64,000 nt of DNA from Smittia aterrima (taxonomy: Eukaryota > Arthropoda > Insecta > Diptera > Chironomidae): positions 20,150,001 through 20,214,000 of the forward strand of contig CP093831.1 in the NCBI GenBank assembly GCA_033063855.1. The letters are read 5' to 3'. The position numbers and the translations under genes are program-made. The number at the start of each line of letters is the position of its first letter. The stretch's first letter is position 1. The notes under the pieces are model-generated. The model made no database searches, had not been told where the DNA came from, and saw nothing but the letters and a program-made list of their open reading frames with translations. Below, piece after piece: positions 1-12,300 of the stretch.

Positions 1-97
1 ATTTGACTGTTCAACTTCATCGTTACAAATGGATTAAGCGATGTTTCTCATGAGGATAACAATATCTACTGCCAAAAAGTTGGGAGATCAATAAGTA

Positions 98-3000
98 ATG
101 GGTCACGTCAAACAAAAGAAATCAACAAGCAGTAGCACTTCGACTCCACCCGAAAGCTCTGGGATCGAGTTGAAGGAAAGTGCTCCATACTCTCGTCGAT
201 CTTATCCAGAACAGCTCAATGTAGAAGAGCTAATCAGCCAAATTAACTGCAGAATCGATGTTGTGAACGACAAAAACAATAACAGAAATCGAAACAGTAT
301 CGTCCTACAGCAAATTGACATCATCGACATTGAAAATGGTCCTCCGTCTCACCGACATCACCAGAAGCCGCTCTTCCGCAGACTTATTGCGTTTATCCGA
401 AATTTATGGATTGGTGCTAAATTTAGTGTCGGGAGTGATGGTAAGACTAAAAGCACAAATAATTTAATTGAAAGAGAATAATTCTTTAGTATTTATTTAT
501 ATTTACCCCTCAACCCTAATTGCGTACGTAAGGGGAGAAATCTATTTAAAGTTGTTGCAATTTCATGGTAGGGAAAAGAGACTATTTTTAAAGTTCTGAA
601 CCTTGTCGAATTACCTTGCTCGTAAGTTTCTTATTTCCCTATCTACCGCGAAGTTTAATCTGATACTATACCTCCGCTAGGATCAAGCTATGAAGCTAAA
701 AATAAAAAAGAAGAGCAACTGCGGTAATTAAGCTTGAAACCAAAAAGAAAGCTCTTTAATAATTTTTGGGACAACTTCGAATCTTTGAGAACACTTTCGT
801 TGTATCATTTCTTCATACTTTTTAATTAGAATCACTTATGAAATGATTTATTGAACATTTGTTCTTCTATTTTATTCGTCGAAGAAGAAACTTTATTAAT
901 AGGAAAGTTTTTTCATTGTCTCTGCAATGCGTTGTGTTGGCGGATCATTTATCATGAAGAAAATTTTGGTTTTTTTATCTCTCCTTGCTGTTCCAGATTC
1001 TGCGTAAACTCTACAAGCACAGCGATTTACAAGTCGAACAGTTCTCAAGATAAATAAGTTTTTGTGTGCGAACGGTTTTTTGTTTAGGATTTTCTTTTTG
1101 CATTTTTTAGTAATTTTCTTTTGAGAAATAAAAGTTCGAATACTTTGGGGAGAAGTTATCTTCATAAGACTTCGTGTTACATTATATTCAGGCAGCTCTC
1201 AAGCAATGAAAACGTAGAAATATTTCCGCGAGTTGGGTAAACTTCCGAGCATTTTTATGATTTTCCTGATTTAATGCATTGAAATGTAAATTTGCGATTT
1301 GCCTTGGGAATAATCGGATGTTTAAAGCTCTGGTAGTTTCGATGACGTATTGAACATTGAAATATAATGATACCGAGGGTAATTCACATACTTCAGTTCA
1401 CTGAGCGGGAAAAGCATTGTTGACAGACTCAATAAACTCAAACTTGAATTGAATATAATGAAATCGCGAGTTCATGAAAAACAAGCTCGGGACGGGACGA
1501 CCTATGAAGACCGTTTTTGCTCAATCTCGAAACTAAATCTTTCTATAAAATGTTCATTTAAGTTTTTTGCTCGGGACAATCAAGAAAAACTTTAAGCGAT
1601 GACTCGCTCATTTGTCAAATGATGTCATTAAATTCAAAACACGGATCTCGTTTCAAACAAACGACTTTTTTACACTTTAAGATGAATTCTCTATTTCCAT
1701 TTCTCGGAAAAATGGTCAAAGGTCATTTAAATTTTCCAGTGGGGTGAGGTTTCTGCAACCATCCCTCACGAATAAATATTAATTTAAATTCACACTAAAC
1801 CCAGCGTGTCGGCAATAATGTTTAAATTAATGTCAGACTCGCCGACAACAAGTTTCTTAATAGCCGAATAATTTACCACAAAATATCATTTGTTTACAGT
1901 GTCTGTAAAGATTTCTTCGTGTTCATCATCTTGACGCCGTAAACCTTGAATTTAATGTATTTCAATTCAGGATGCTCTCTCCATCTTATTCCCAGGACAT
2001 ACGAGTTTTCCAGAGCATCTGTGCAGCTGCCGTACGGAAAAATAATAAATTTTCATTGTAGCACGAAATGCATCAAAATCCAAAATTATCCATAATTTTT
2101 AATACTTTCTTCCTCGTCTCGTGTTTCATCGCATGTATCATTGTAGAAGCGTTTAAGCTTGAATCATATTCAATTTATGACTTAATTCTCACATGAAGAA
2201 ATTCTTCATAATCATCATTTGCGCACTTGTGCTACATGAAAAATGATTTTGCATCGTCGCTCTTGACATGGTAAACCGTTTCGTTGTCTTCAGAAGCGCC
2301 TGTGGTTGCACAATTTGTTCGAAATCGTTAGCAATAAACCGCGTTTATGTTAGCTGTCATATGCAATGCATGTAACAAATATATCTGAAGATGCTCGCGA
2401 AACGCGAAACGTTATTCAATTATTTTTTTTTCAACAAAGATGAAGAATGAGATTGTATGAGTACAATCAAAAGTTTCCCGATTGAAACATCCGGCGCGAA
2501 AATGAATGTTAAACATTTTTTATTTTTTGATTATCTTTCGTTTGTAACTGAGAAATGAGAAGATGGAGTAAATTCTCATAAAAAAAGAGAATTTCAATCA
2601 ACAATCACTGATTTGTTTTTAGCTGTGGTTCTCTTCTAGCGTTAAAATTATTTTACTGAAAAATGATTTTCTCGCCTGAGCTTCACCAGTATCTGTTTTC
2701 ACGGTGAATTACAGAGTTCATCTTTTATCTCTTGTCGAGCGACGCAGTTTTGATAAATAGTCATCGGCTTTTCCAAAACGAAATTGAAATTTTAAAATAA
2801 ATTACAGAAGTGAAATACGTGAAAACGAAAATGAAATTCATTGCTGAGAGTGAGTTATCAAAGTAAATTCAAAGTGATTTATTTACATTAACGTTTAGAT
2901 TTAAAAAAGTCAATGCTAAAATAAATTTTCCGTTCTCCGTTTTTCGAAACAATTCATACAAATTATCACGCAATAAAAACGGGATGTCACTGTCTTTAGA

Positions 3001-6000
3001 ACAATCATGTCGCGAGCAAACATTACATGAAGTTCAACAGCGTAACGCATTAATTTCATCATTTTTTTTCGAATCGAATTGTTTCAATGAGAAAAAATTC
3101 ATTGAAATATCTTCTGACATTAAATAAATTTAAGGCTTTTATTTTCATCCGCTAGATTTGATAAATTTAAAATTAGGATATAATCTCATTAGCGCATTTT
3201 GTTCTTCGGTTTAAAGCCCTAAAATCTATTTATAGAAATTTATTTTGCTTTATGGAAGAACATGAAAGAATTGAAAGAAAAATCACGTGGAATAAATAGA
3301 AGAAAACGAGTTCAAACAGCGGAATGAGCAATGAGATAATTTTAGGGATTTTTACACGTAACTCACTTTTATTTATCCATTCGTTGAGACATTCATTCAC
3401 AAATGTGATTGATGACCGAAACCTCACTTGGATTAGAAAAAGGGTTCAAGAAAGCGTCTTTCAATGATGAAGTGGTTATAACAACTGCAGATGTATTATC
3501 ATGAGAATAACGATTTGCGACGGTTTTGATCTTTCGAAAGAATCTGAAGAGATGAAACCTTAATTGTTATGTCAGGAGCAAAGTAAATTTTGCTCAAAGA
3601 CTTTTCTTCGTCAGACGCATACATCGATTCTGGCTGATGTTCTCAGAATAATCAAACTTGTACTGGCAAACTCTATTTCGACATTCTGTGGCCTCATGAT
3701 CCCCATCGACATAAAATTCTCGGGTTTTGCTGCATCTTTCTCCAAGTTCTGGAAATAAATTTTCTTAATGCTTCGAGCGTTGAAAGGTTAAGCTGTTCAA
3801 CCTTTCTTATCGTTACACTGTCCATTTCTGAAATGAAGCGAATCATCGCAGATACATTTGCTATCGATACAAGACTCTTTATCACCCAGCAACAGTCTGC
3901 ATTGTTCGGTCTCTTCACAAGTATCATTATAGTTTCTCGCTGCGGTAAAATTAGTTTCGGAATCAAAAAAGTTTCCTCCTTCTGTACTTTCTGTACCTTT
4001 TTGAAAGCAGGAAGCTAATTCCGATGTGGTCGTCGGTGCAGCGACATTTTGTGACCGAATTTTCATCAACAACTTCCACTTCACATTCAGCATTTTAAAA
4101 AGCGCAATCATTTGTCATTTCGCAATCAGAATCCAAATCTGCTTGACACTCTTCACTATTTTGTGAAGAGAAATTCGGTTTTGCATTCACAATTACTTCG
4201 ATCACTGAAAACATTGTTAGCGACCTTGCAATCATCCGTTTGAAGGCAGATCTCTGGAAATCCCTCTTTCGTTTCATATAATTCAGTAACTTCATTATGG
4301 AATGCATAGTCTTTGCTGCTTTGTAGGACAGAAAGCAGCTCTTTAAGGTCTAACTGACTTGGCTGAGTACACGAAGTGTTGATGCCGCTTGCAACTGAAA
4401 ATCCATTGCAATTTTATATTCGAGAGCTTTGCAAATTGACACTTACACTTGATGCACGCTTTCGTGTTTGGCAGATAAAAAGCGCAAAGAGAATTCTGAT
4501 AAGTTCTACTTTCACAGAAAGCTCTGAAATTAATTGAATTAATTTTTCTCCTTTCTTCGCTTTGAGATCTTCTAAAGTACTCATCTTCAACGACTTCTCC
4601 AAGCTCGACCTAGCGAGCTCCATCTCGCTCATAGATTTTATCTTGATATTGTCAGAAACCTCTTCGGCACTAAGGATATTTGAGTACCTAAACTAAAATG
4701 ATTATTAGCTTTAAAAAGTTTCTAGAAAAATTCGTGCATGAAGTTTCACTTTTTTGGTTGCCAATGAGTTTTTTTGTATTGTACTTAATTATGAGTACTT
4801 GAAGCGCATTTTTAATTTCGACCAATTGAATCCCATGCCACAAAGTCCGCATTGACAACTGAATGGAAAACTATTGAAAAATACTTGATGGTAAAGAAAT
4901 GCGAAGACTTAACTGATGTTAACAAGCTTCCAACAAGAACCACGGACATAAGATAAATTGTCAGTACATCCACAAACACCATTGCGCTGAGCTCCAGTAC
5001 TAGAAATAATTAGTTTGAAAAATCTATTTTGTAATTAAGATTAATTGAAATATCTTACAGCATATGAGAGCATTGAATCGCTTCCGTACAAGCTTCGCCA
5101 TAATACGCTTCTAAAAAATCAATATAGATTACAAATCCTAGTAGTATTGGAAACTTTTCAATTAATCAAACCTTTAACACATTTCGTGACGTCCGTTGAG
5201 AATGTAAAACCAGCTGGACATAGAACGACCGAGCAGGTTGAAGTGGGAACGATTTCGTCGCATTCAGAATTACTAGCAAATAACACATGGTATTATTTAT
5301 TTGACGACTCTAGACGAAGAAATAACAGAAATAAAAGTCTCAATTTAATTTCCCTCCTACGCTATTGACTAAGACAATAAATGCAAAGTAAATGAAATTA
5401 GCAGAACTCAAAACTCTCACATGAACACCTGTTTAATGAGTTTATTGTTGCTTGGTGGAAAACGATAATAAGTTGAAGTCAGAATTCTCTTGGAAGCATT
5501 ACCGACAACGAAAAGATTAAAACAAATCGTCTATGGAACTTAAGTTGTCATTTGTGATTGTTGATTTTAATTCGTGATAACAGGTTTCAATCAAAACCCG
5601 GAGCACTTACGAATATTGCTATTAATCCTTGTCTCGAATTTATTTAAATTGCATGTGGTTTTTTAACAATTAACGGTTCTTCATATTATTTGGTCATCAA
5701 CATAAAAATGACATTTTATACGAGAGTGGACTTTTCAGCGAATACTTTTTTTTAATAAATAATTGAGAAGCTGCTAAAATCAAACTAAATCTGAACAAAG
5801 TAAAATCTCATTTTAAACAATTTTTGTTATCACAAGGAAAATAGTTTTTGTTTTTCTTTTCAAGCCACGTTGAATTTTTCAATTATTGTGAATGATTTTA
5901 ATGTTGACTGCTACATATCATTTGAAAATTTCGAATAATTCCAAACAAAAATAGTTTCATGTTTACACAACTTCAGTAAGGAGCTTAATTTAAATTAATT

Positions 6001-7794
6001 AGCAAAATATGTCGCGTTCCGCGATATTCCACATTTAACGAACGTACGACGGTAAAAAAGATAATTTCCCCAGTTCACGCAATCGCAAACACAGAAACTC
6101 AACCTTTTTCATTTTGTTACTTCCTTCCTTAAAGAGGCAGGGGATTTCTTTTTAATTGACAAATCTTTTTTTCCGACTTCCTTTATTTAAATGGAAAATG
6201 AAGAATAATTGATTCAGTGCTTCTTCAAGTCAAAAGAAAACCACCAATTGATGATCAATTTCTCTCATTTTTTTTTTGTTTCAGACTGTGAATTGGAAGA
6301 ACTTGAAGCACCCCAAAGATACAGACCTGAATCTTTGTCGACACTGAGCAAAAAAACTAAATTTAGTGAATCTGAAATCAAAAGAATGTATCGTGGCTTT
6401 AAATCTCATTGTCCAAACGGAATGGTGAAGGAAGACACATTCAAATTGATTTATGCGCAATTTTTTCCTCAGGGAGGTTAGTGATTGTGTTTTCGCTTTA
6501 ATCAATTTCCATTTTTGCTGATGCTAAGAAAAAAAATTCAATTCTGCTCATTTCTGCAATTCAAGAGTAATTGCTTTTTTATAATTGGAGTTTTATGTTT
6601 AAAAGTTTCCGAGAAAATATTAATAAAAAGCAGAAATCATTAAAGCATTGCCATTACGAGTAAAATATGTGTTGATCATAAATGACTTGTAAGAGGGGTC
6701 TTTAGGGCGCCATTTCCTCTTTTGGCAACGCGCCTAGTAAATGCGACCATTTAAAGTGTGGATTTAGAACATTTGACTCAGTGGGAAGAAGGAGAAATAA
6801 ATATTTCACCAGACTAGAAATTTAAAGAAAAATTGTGCAAAGAAAAAAAGTTCACTGCACAATTCATTTCTCTTTAATTCTAATCAGCCCTTAGATACGT
6901 ATAAAGATATTTAAGATATTTTATTACGAAAATGTAAAATTCTTAATTTTATTTGTTCCTCAAATAGCAAATACAAGCTTATATGCGCATTACGTGTTCA
7001 ACACACTCGACAAGGAAAAAGATACGGTAAGAGTCTCCCTAGCTACTGACGGATAATACTAACTTTAGTTTTCCCATTTTTTTTACAAAGCTTTCGGGAA
7101 AAGTGGATCATTCAGGAACGTTGAGTTTTGAGGTAGGTCTCTCAAAAGAATATTTTCCTTTGACTAAACTGCTATTCTCAAATTACGTGATCTTGAGTAA
7201 GCTTTGAGCAGCATTTAAGATTTAATTGTAAACTAAGGAGTTATTATATTACGTTTTAAAAGCAGCACTATTAGCCCTTTGATAACATTTCATGTTCTCT
7301 CATTAATTTTCTCGTGCAGAAATTTGTTCAAGGACTCTCAATTTTATCACGCGGTTCGATAGAAGAGAAGCTTTCTTGGACATTTCAACTCTACGATATT
7401 AACTCGGACGGTTTTATATCAAAAGAAGAGATGACTGACATTGTGACAGCTGTCTGTGAGTTTTAACTTACTTGGTAGGATCCTTTAGTACAAAGGTCTT
7501 TTACCATTTCAAAAATTGCAGATAACCTAATGGGAAATCCGGTCGAGGAGAAGATTAACGAAGAAATGATAAAAGCGAAAGTCGATAGAATTTTTGATGT
7601 GAGTAAAATTTTTCTCTTTATAAAATTATTTCCATTCTGTTTGTTTCATTATGTTTTGCCTTTTAACTATGTATATCTCTCAGAAAATGGATAAAAATCA
7701 CGATGGAGTAGTGACAATAGATGAATTCAAACAGACGTGTCACGAGGATGACGGAGTCATGCGATCGATCTCGGTGTTTGATTCAACTATATGA
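98..7794 (+). CDS. KChIP: Kv channel-interacting protein (KChIP), neuronal calcium sensor family
   Basis: Seven exons splice in phase: 98-440, 6285-6476, 6968-7026, 7091-7132, 7320-7455, 7522-7598 and 7684-7794, giving 319 residues. The ATG at 98 has an in-frame TAA just upstream (92-94). Residues 1-114 are a polar N-terminus of the variable kind seen in KChIPs. The rest matches the family closely (QRYRPESL, YRGFK, KEDTFK, LYAHYVFNTLD, LSILSRGS, EEKLSWTF). EF-hands 3 (DINSDGFISKEE) and 4 (DKNHDGVVTIDE) are canonical; EF-hand 2 carries an insertion. It ends in the family-typical RSISVFDSTI. In the family, KChIPs bind the N-termini of Kv4 channels and tune A-type potassium current in a calcium-dependent way. 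Met-Gly starts the protein, but the next residues fit a myristoylation site poorly. Other 5' exons may lie upstream of the window. Confidence 0.92.
441..6284 (+). other. Large first intron of KChIP (5.8 kb)
   Basis: The donor at 441 (GTAAGA) and the acceptor at 6283-6284 (after TTTTTTTTTGTTTCAG) are both phase 1 and join as GAC. Apart from the nested minus-strand EB-module gene at 3594-5272, I see no convincing coding sequence. The long size contrasts with the 50-200-base introns elsewhere and is typical of regulatory first introns in neuronal insect genes. Confidence 0.75.
3594..5272 (-). pseudogene. Nested cysteine-rich EB-module gene, apparently broken
   Basis: The minus strand shows a chain of short exons with compatible phases: 5172-5272, 5059-5110, 4914-4999, 4823-4858, 4660-4687, 4447-4523, then a long exon from 4394, then 3802-3939 and 3594-3748. 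The product has repeated EB-type modules: regularly spaced Cys with C-x-C pairs, such as VCGCTDNLSYVRGSC and CIDSKCICDDSLHFRNGQC. Such modules occur in secreted or extracellular insect proteins. No signal-peptide exon with an ATG is recognisable upstream of 5272. Inside the long exon the Cys pattern continues, but the frame breaks three times: a frameshift at an A-run with a TAG at 4156-4158, an in-frame TAA at 4095-4097, and a phase mismatch near 3977. This suggests a decayed gene. Small indel errors in the assembly could mimic the frameshifts but not easily the TAA. Confidence 0.55.
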
Positions 7795-8208
7795 CCGACT
7801 ATTGCGATACATTGTAACAATGAGCCAGCCAAATCAAATCAACAAGTCATCCACAAACCTAAAAACTCATCGAAATCCTTCAGACCAGATCACCTACCAA
7901 ATAATTCTCAGAGTGTCTCCAATAATGTCAGTCGACGAAGTGTAGGACAAACAAAATGCATTGAAATGTCTTCAACATCAAAACGCCGTAAATCGATGAA
8001 AGCATCACATGCTGTCGACAATAATAATTCCAAAACCATTAATCTCAACAACAGTAAAACGGGGGAAATGAAAAAAAGCGTAATGGACATGAACCCGCCC
8101 AATCAACGTCAAAATATTGATCCCGAAGACGTTTTTAGTGCTAGCAAATTTACAGAGTCACCCACTCTTGTGCGTGTTAAAACATGGCACACGGGTCCAA
8201 TCTTCTGA
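7795..8208 (+). CDS. In-frame readthrough extension of KChIP after UGA-C
   Basis: The frame of the last KChIP exon continues without a stop for 137 codons after the UGA at 7792-7794, ending at a UGA at 8206-8208. The first stop is followed by C (UGA-C), the leakiest stop context. In DNA this A+T-rich, a random open run of 137 codons immediately in frame is very unlikely. The extension is polar and rich in Asn, Ser and Lys. It has a basic patch (SKRRKSMK) about 60 residues in and ends LVRVKTWHTGPIF. Readthrough extensions are well documented in flies and mosquitoes; that this is one is my inference. The alternatives are an alternative splice that removes the stop, or a sequencing error or recent mutation creating the UGA. 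Confidence 0.7.
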   Translation, partial: PTIAIHCNNEPAKSNQQVIHKPKNSSKSFRPDHLPNNSQSVSNNVSRRSVGQTKCIEMSSTSKRRKSMKASHAVDNNNSKTINLNNSKTGEMKKSVMDMNPPNQRQNIDPEDVFSASKFTESPTLVRVKTWHTGPIF

Positions 8209-11200
8209 CTGTGAATTTTCTCATCTCTTCCTCAGAGGAATCATCGAATCAAGTTTTGCGTATTTCAAGCGTTCTAAGGAAGACATTTTTTCGCTTCTTT
8301 GTTTTCGGCAAAATACAATTATCTCAAATGTAACTGAATGTCTAAAACAAGTAATCTTAACAAGAATTCATGAACTTAAAAGTTGTTTTAGGGCTTTAAA
8401 TTGACTTCACACAGAAATTCTAGTTTTTGATAAAACATTTTTTTAAAAACTTAATCGCCAGGAGGCGAAAGGAATGAAACAATTGATGAGAAAAGACCAA
8501 AAAAGTTTGTTTTGTAATTTTTTCAAGTTTTTAATTGATTTGTGATAAAATGAATTTTCATTTAAAGAGAAATGATTCTTTTATTGAGTTCCAAGTCGCT
8601 TTGTTATCAGATTTACTCGTTTAGACAAGATAGTGTGAGAGGAGCTGAAGCATGTGAAGAAGGAAATAGAAAGTCAAACTTCGAAAGGCAGAAAACTTTT
8701 TATTTTACTGAAATGACTTCATTTAAACTTTTCCCATTCGATTAAAGTTTCATTTTACTTTGAGTTTGAGCTTTGAATTCTTCGCGAAAACTTCTCACTG
8801 AGAAATCGGTGAAGTCGTAAATCTTCATTATGATCCGAATGATGACAAATGTTTCGCATGAAAATCAATTTTGGCTTTCTCTCATGTACAGAAGAAAAAC
8901 TAATAAACGAACTAATGTTAGCCTTAAGACTTTATAAATTTTCCTAACAGCAACTGAAGTTTACAATGAAAAACTAAAACTTTTCACACCGAATGTTAGC
9001 ACTTGTCAAATTCTCTTGCCTGAGACATTCATCAAAAGAAGTTTAATACATTTAGAAAGAAAGCCCTAACTAACACTGAAAAGTTCAATATCAAATCAAA
9101 AATTGAGATCTTGAAGAAACTTTACAATAATTGAAAGCTTTATAACTGTAAAACATGGAGGCTAAAGTGTTTTCGAAAAATCAACCTTTACGATAAAGCA
9201 TAATATTTCTCTAAAATTCTTAAAAATTCTGAAAGCTGTCTTCATTCAACTCTTCTTTCAACAGCGTTATATCAAATATTGTACTGTAGCGATTGTAGAT
9301 AGACATTGTAGTTAGGTAAAGTAATTTATTTTGTTGGTGATTCAGAAAATTTTTAACTCAAGAGAATGAAAAACTCTCAGCTAAGAAAAGATAAAGATTT
9401 GATTCGGAAGCTGAAAGAATATTACAAACAAATCAAATTGATTTCTATAAAAGCGAAATAATCTTCTCGATGTTCTATGATGCACTCCAAATATTTATGT
9501 TTCTCATACTTTAAAAGATGATTCAATATATTAAGTGAAGAAGCATGCAATAGTTTTTAACGCAATGAAGCGACAACGGCAAAAGGAAATGTTCTTATGA
9601 GAAAATTAATAAGATTTAATTTCTGTTAAATAATTTTTAAGATCTGAACGTAACATAAATATTTTTATGAATGTTTATTGCGAAGAACAACATTAATTAA
9701 ATATAATAACTGTGAATGCCATAGATTTATAACAAATTTATAGAAAAAGAAAACCGATTTCTTAGTCCAAGTTGTTGTGGAAATATTTTCTATAAAAGTG
9801 GAAAATTGGATTTGAAAAAGTTGATGTTTTTAATGTTTATCGATGTTAATCAAAAATGAAAACCACTCGTGCAATTGTTTGCGCCTGTGACGAGTCAATC
9901 ATTGAAAGATTAAAATGTCTTAGAGGAGGAATTGTCTCTAATTGTAAAAAAATTAAATTTAATAATTAAACATTAATTTTGTTCAATTATTTGCGACTAT
10001 CCTTGAACACTTCCATATTAACTAAAGAAAAATTATTTTCAAAATAAATTTACCACGAAAATCAGAATTTCAATTGGCAAACGATTTTGGAGAATTTTCA
10101 ACTTTACACCCGAGCACAAGAAATTTTAAATGTCGTCCTTAATATTTATATTTCAACAATTGGATGAATTGGTGTGTCGGGAACGATGACTAATTGTTGT
10201 CCCAGAAATAGCACAATACAATAAAACGAGTCATTAAAGATAGATTATATTAATCTTTAGGATTGATAAGAGGACTTGACAGCTTTTTTATTTTGCGGTC
10301 ATTTTACGAAGATATTTATTAAAATCATGTGACAAATCTTAGGACATACAATATTTCCTTGCAATAATTATTATCAAAACTGTGACAAAATCCTAGAAAT
10401 GTTCAATTAAATGAAGAGAATATCCCAAAAGAATCCTTTGAAAAATTGGTGTACTCGACAAGCGATGAAGAAAGAGAATAAATATTATTTCCGAAGTAAT
10501 TATCACTCTTTTCATAATTCCATTTTTCAGGAACCCTTCGTAGATTACAATTAATGAGCTTGAACTGGATGGATGCTCAAGAATTTATTAGGAAAGAAAC
10601 TTTGTCTGCTCTCGTTGTGAACTTAATTATGGAAGTAGAAATTTGTCTAAATTATTAAAAACTTTCCTTGTTCATTTTATTCAATAAAAATTTCAAAAAC
10701 ATTTGTTAAAATTTGTCTCGTTTCTACGTGGATTTAAAATTGCAATACCTTATTCTCTCAAAACCATGGCAAGGAAAATAAAAAATACGTTTTTCCGATT
10801 GCATAAAGTTTTCACTTTCCTATGAAAAATGAAAATAGTACGATGAAAGTTTAAATTGGTTTCGTGATTTTAGTTTGTTAGTCTAGACAGATTTAAATTA
10901 TTAATAAAAATATTGACAAATATATTATTTTTTTCTTTAGTCTCAAAACGAATATTGCTAAGTGGAAAGTGGCCCCAAATAAAATATTCACATGGGCAAT
11001 AGTCGAAAAAGAATTTTAGGAAAAATGTCGGCTGCCGTTTTAGAAGAGAATTAATCTGAAAGATCATTACGTAAATAAATTAACCTTGGTGCATGGAATT
11101 CGCTTTCACGAAAAGCATTTTATGATGAGATGGTTGTAAAAAGTTTAGTTTAAGGGCTTTTCATTCGAAGTTGAAAGCTTTCTTCATGTTCTTATACATT

Positions 11201-11597
11201 TACGAGAATGACTTGTTTTTTATTAATGATGGAGAGAACTTTGAATTCGCTCATGTGGGTGGAATTCATCTTGAAAGGTTGTAGGATACGGATGAAAGAC
11301 CTTGTTATAACTTTGATCTCATACTATCGTCTCATTTGTTTTATTGAACTTTCAACCTCGACTTTCGTCTTGTGATGCTTTAAATTTCAGTAAAAATTTA
11401 ATATTCTGAGAAAGACTTTGAAGGAGAATTTCTTCCTAAGGGACATTCACTTCTGAATTTCTTATTTTCTTCATTTCAATGACAAAACTAATTTTAATTT
11501 TTGAAAACTCAAAGGTATTCAAGAGAGAACAAGGGAGAACAATTTTTAAAGAAGGCTCGCACGCTCGCACACACAATACAAACTAGATACATGTCGA
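8209..11597. other. Non-coding stretch downstream of KChIP
   Basis: A+T-rich sequence holding the presumed KChIP 3' UTR and then intergenic DNA. I see no open frame with coding character, no RNA gene and no clear transposon end. Confidence 0.5.
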
Positions 11598-12300
11598 ATG
11601 GAAAATTCTTCAAATGATAAAAATGTAGAACGGTCTTGCTTTGAAAATTTGCTTAACAAAAAGGCTTCACAAATTCGAAAGGATTTAAAGCGACGTCACT
11701 TCCAGTTAATTTTGATCGTGACTAAGCTCATCAAACTAATGTTGTGCAACGGAGTGTTCGAAGCTGGCTTCTTGATGTGTTCGCTTCTCAATAACACTGT
11801 CATTCTGTAAATAAATCGAGTTAAATGGAGCATGTTGAAAGAAATATCTTACTTCCATAGAACCCTTCAAAACACAAAGACCTCTGAAACTTTAGTGATT
11901 TCAAATACGTTCCCTTAACTCTTGTTAAATCCCAGACTGATGCATATTACGAGAATCCTTCAAATGGTAACAAGCTACTGAACCGAAACATGCTGCCAAA
12001 GTGTGGTATAAAAATATTTTTAGGACTTGTCATTCAAGCCTAAAGCCTAAAGGTTTGAGGGGTTTCCTCAATTCTCAAAAATCTATCTAGATTAAAATTA
12101 ATTAGCTAAACTTTAATATCGATCTTCAGATTATTGAAATTTACCTCAGATTGAAATATACCTCAAGCTTGTCCGACACATATTGAACCCAAGATCATTG
12201 CTATTATCACAATATTTACATAAGAGCGTGTAATAATTAATTTTGGAACTTAATCTTGTCCTCAAGATCTCATGTTTGCTCGCTACTTGCAAAGCTGAGA
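11598..12300. other. Short open frame of unclear status, otherwise non-coding
   Basis: An ATG at 11598 opens 70 codons to 11810 on the plus strand: Lys-rich at first, then hydrophobic. It could be a 5' exon of the decayed gene downstream, but no matching splice donor or homology is visible. The rest shows nothing recognisable. Confidence 0.2.

Noticed and set aside
4414..4632. 72-codon minus-strand frame starting MSEMELARSS
   Set aside because: It runs across an intron of the EB-module gene in a frame without the Cys pattern; the spliced frame explains the region better.
7792..7794. UGA as a selenocysteine codon in KChIP
   Set aside because: KChIPs are not selenoproteins and I saw no SECIS-like element; readthrough is the simpler explanation.
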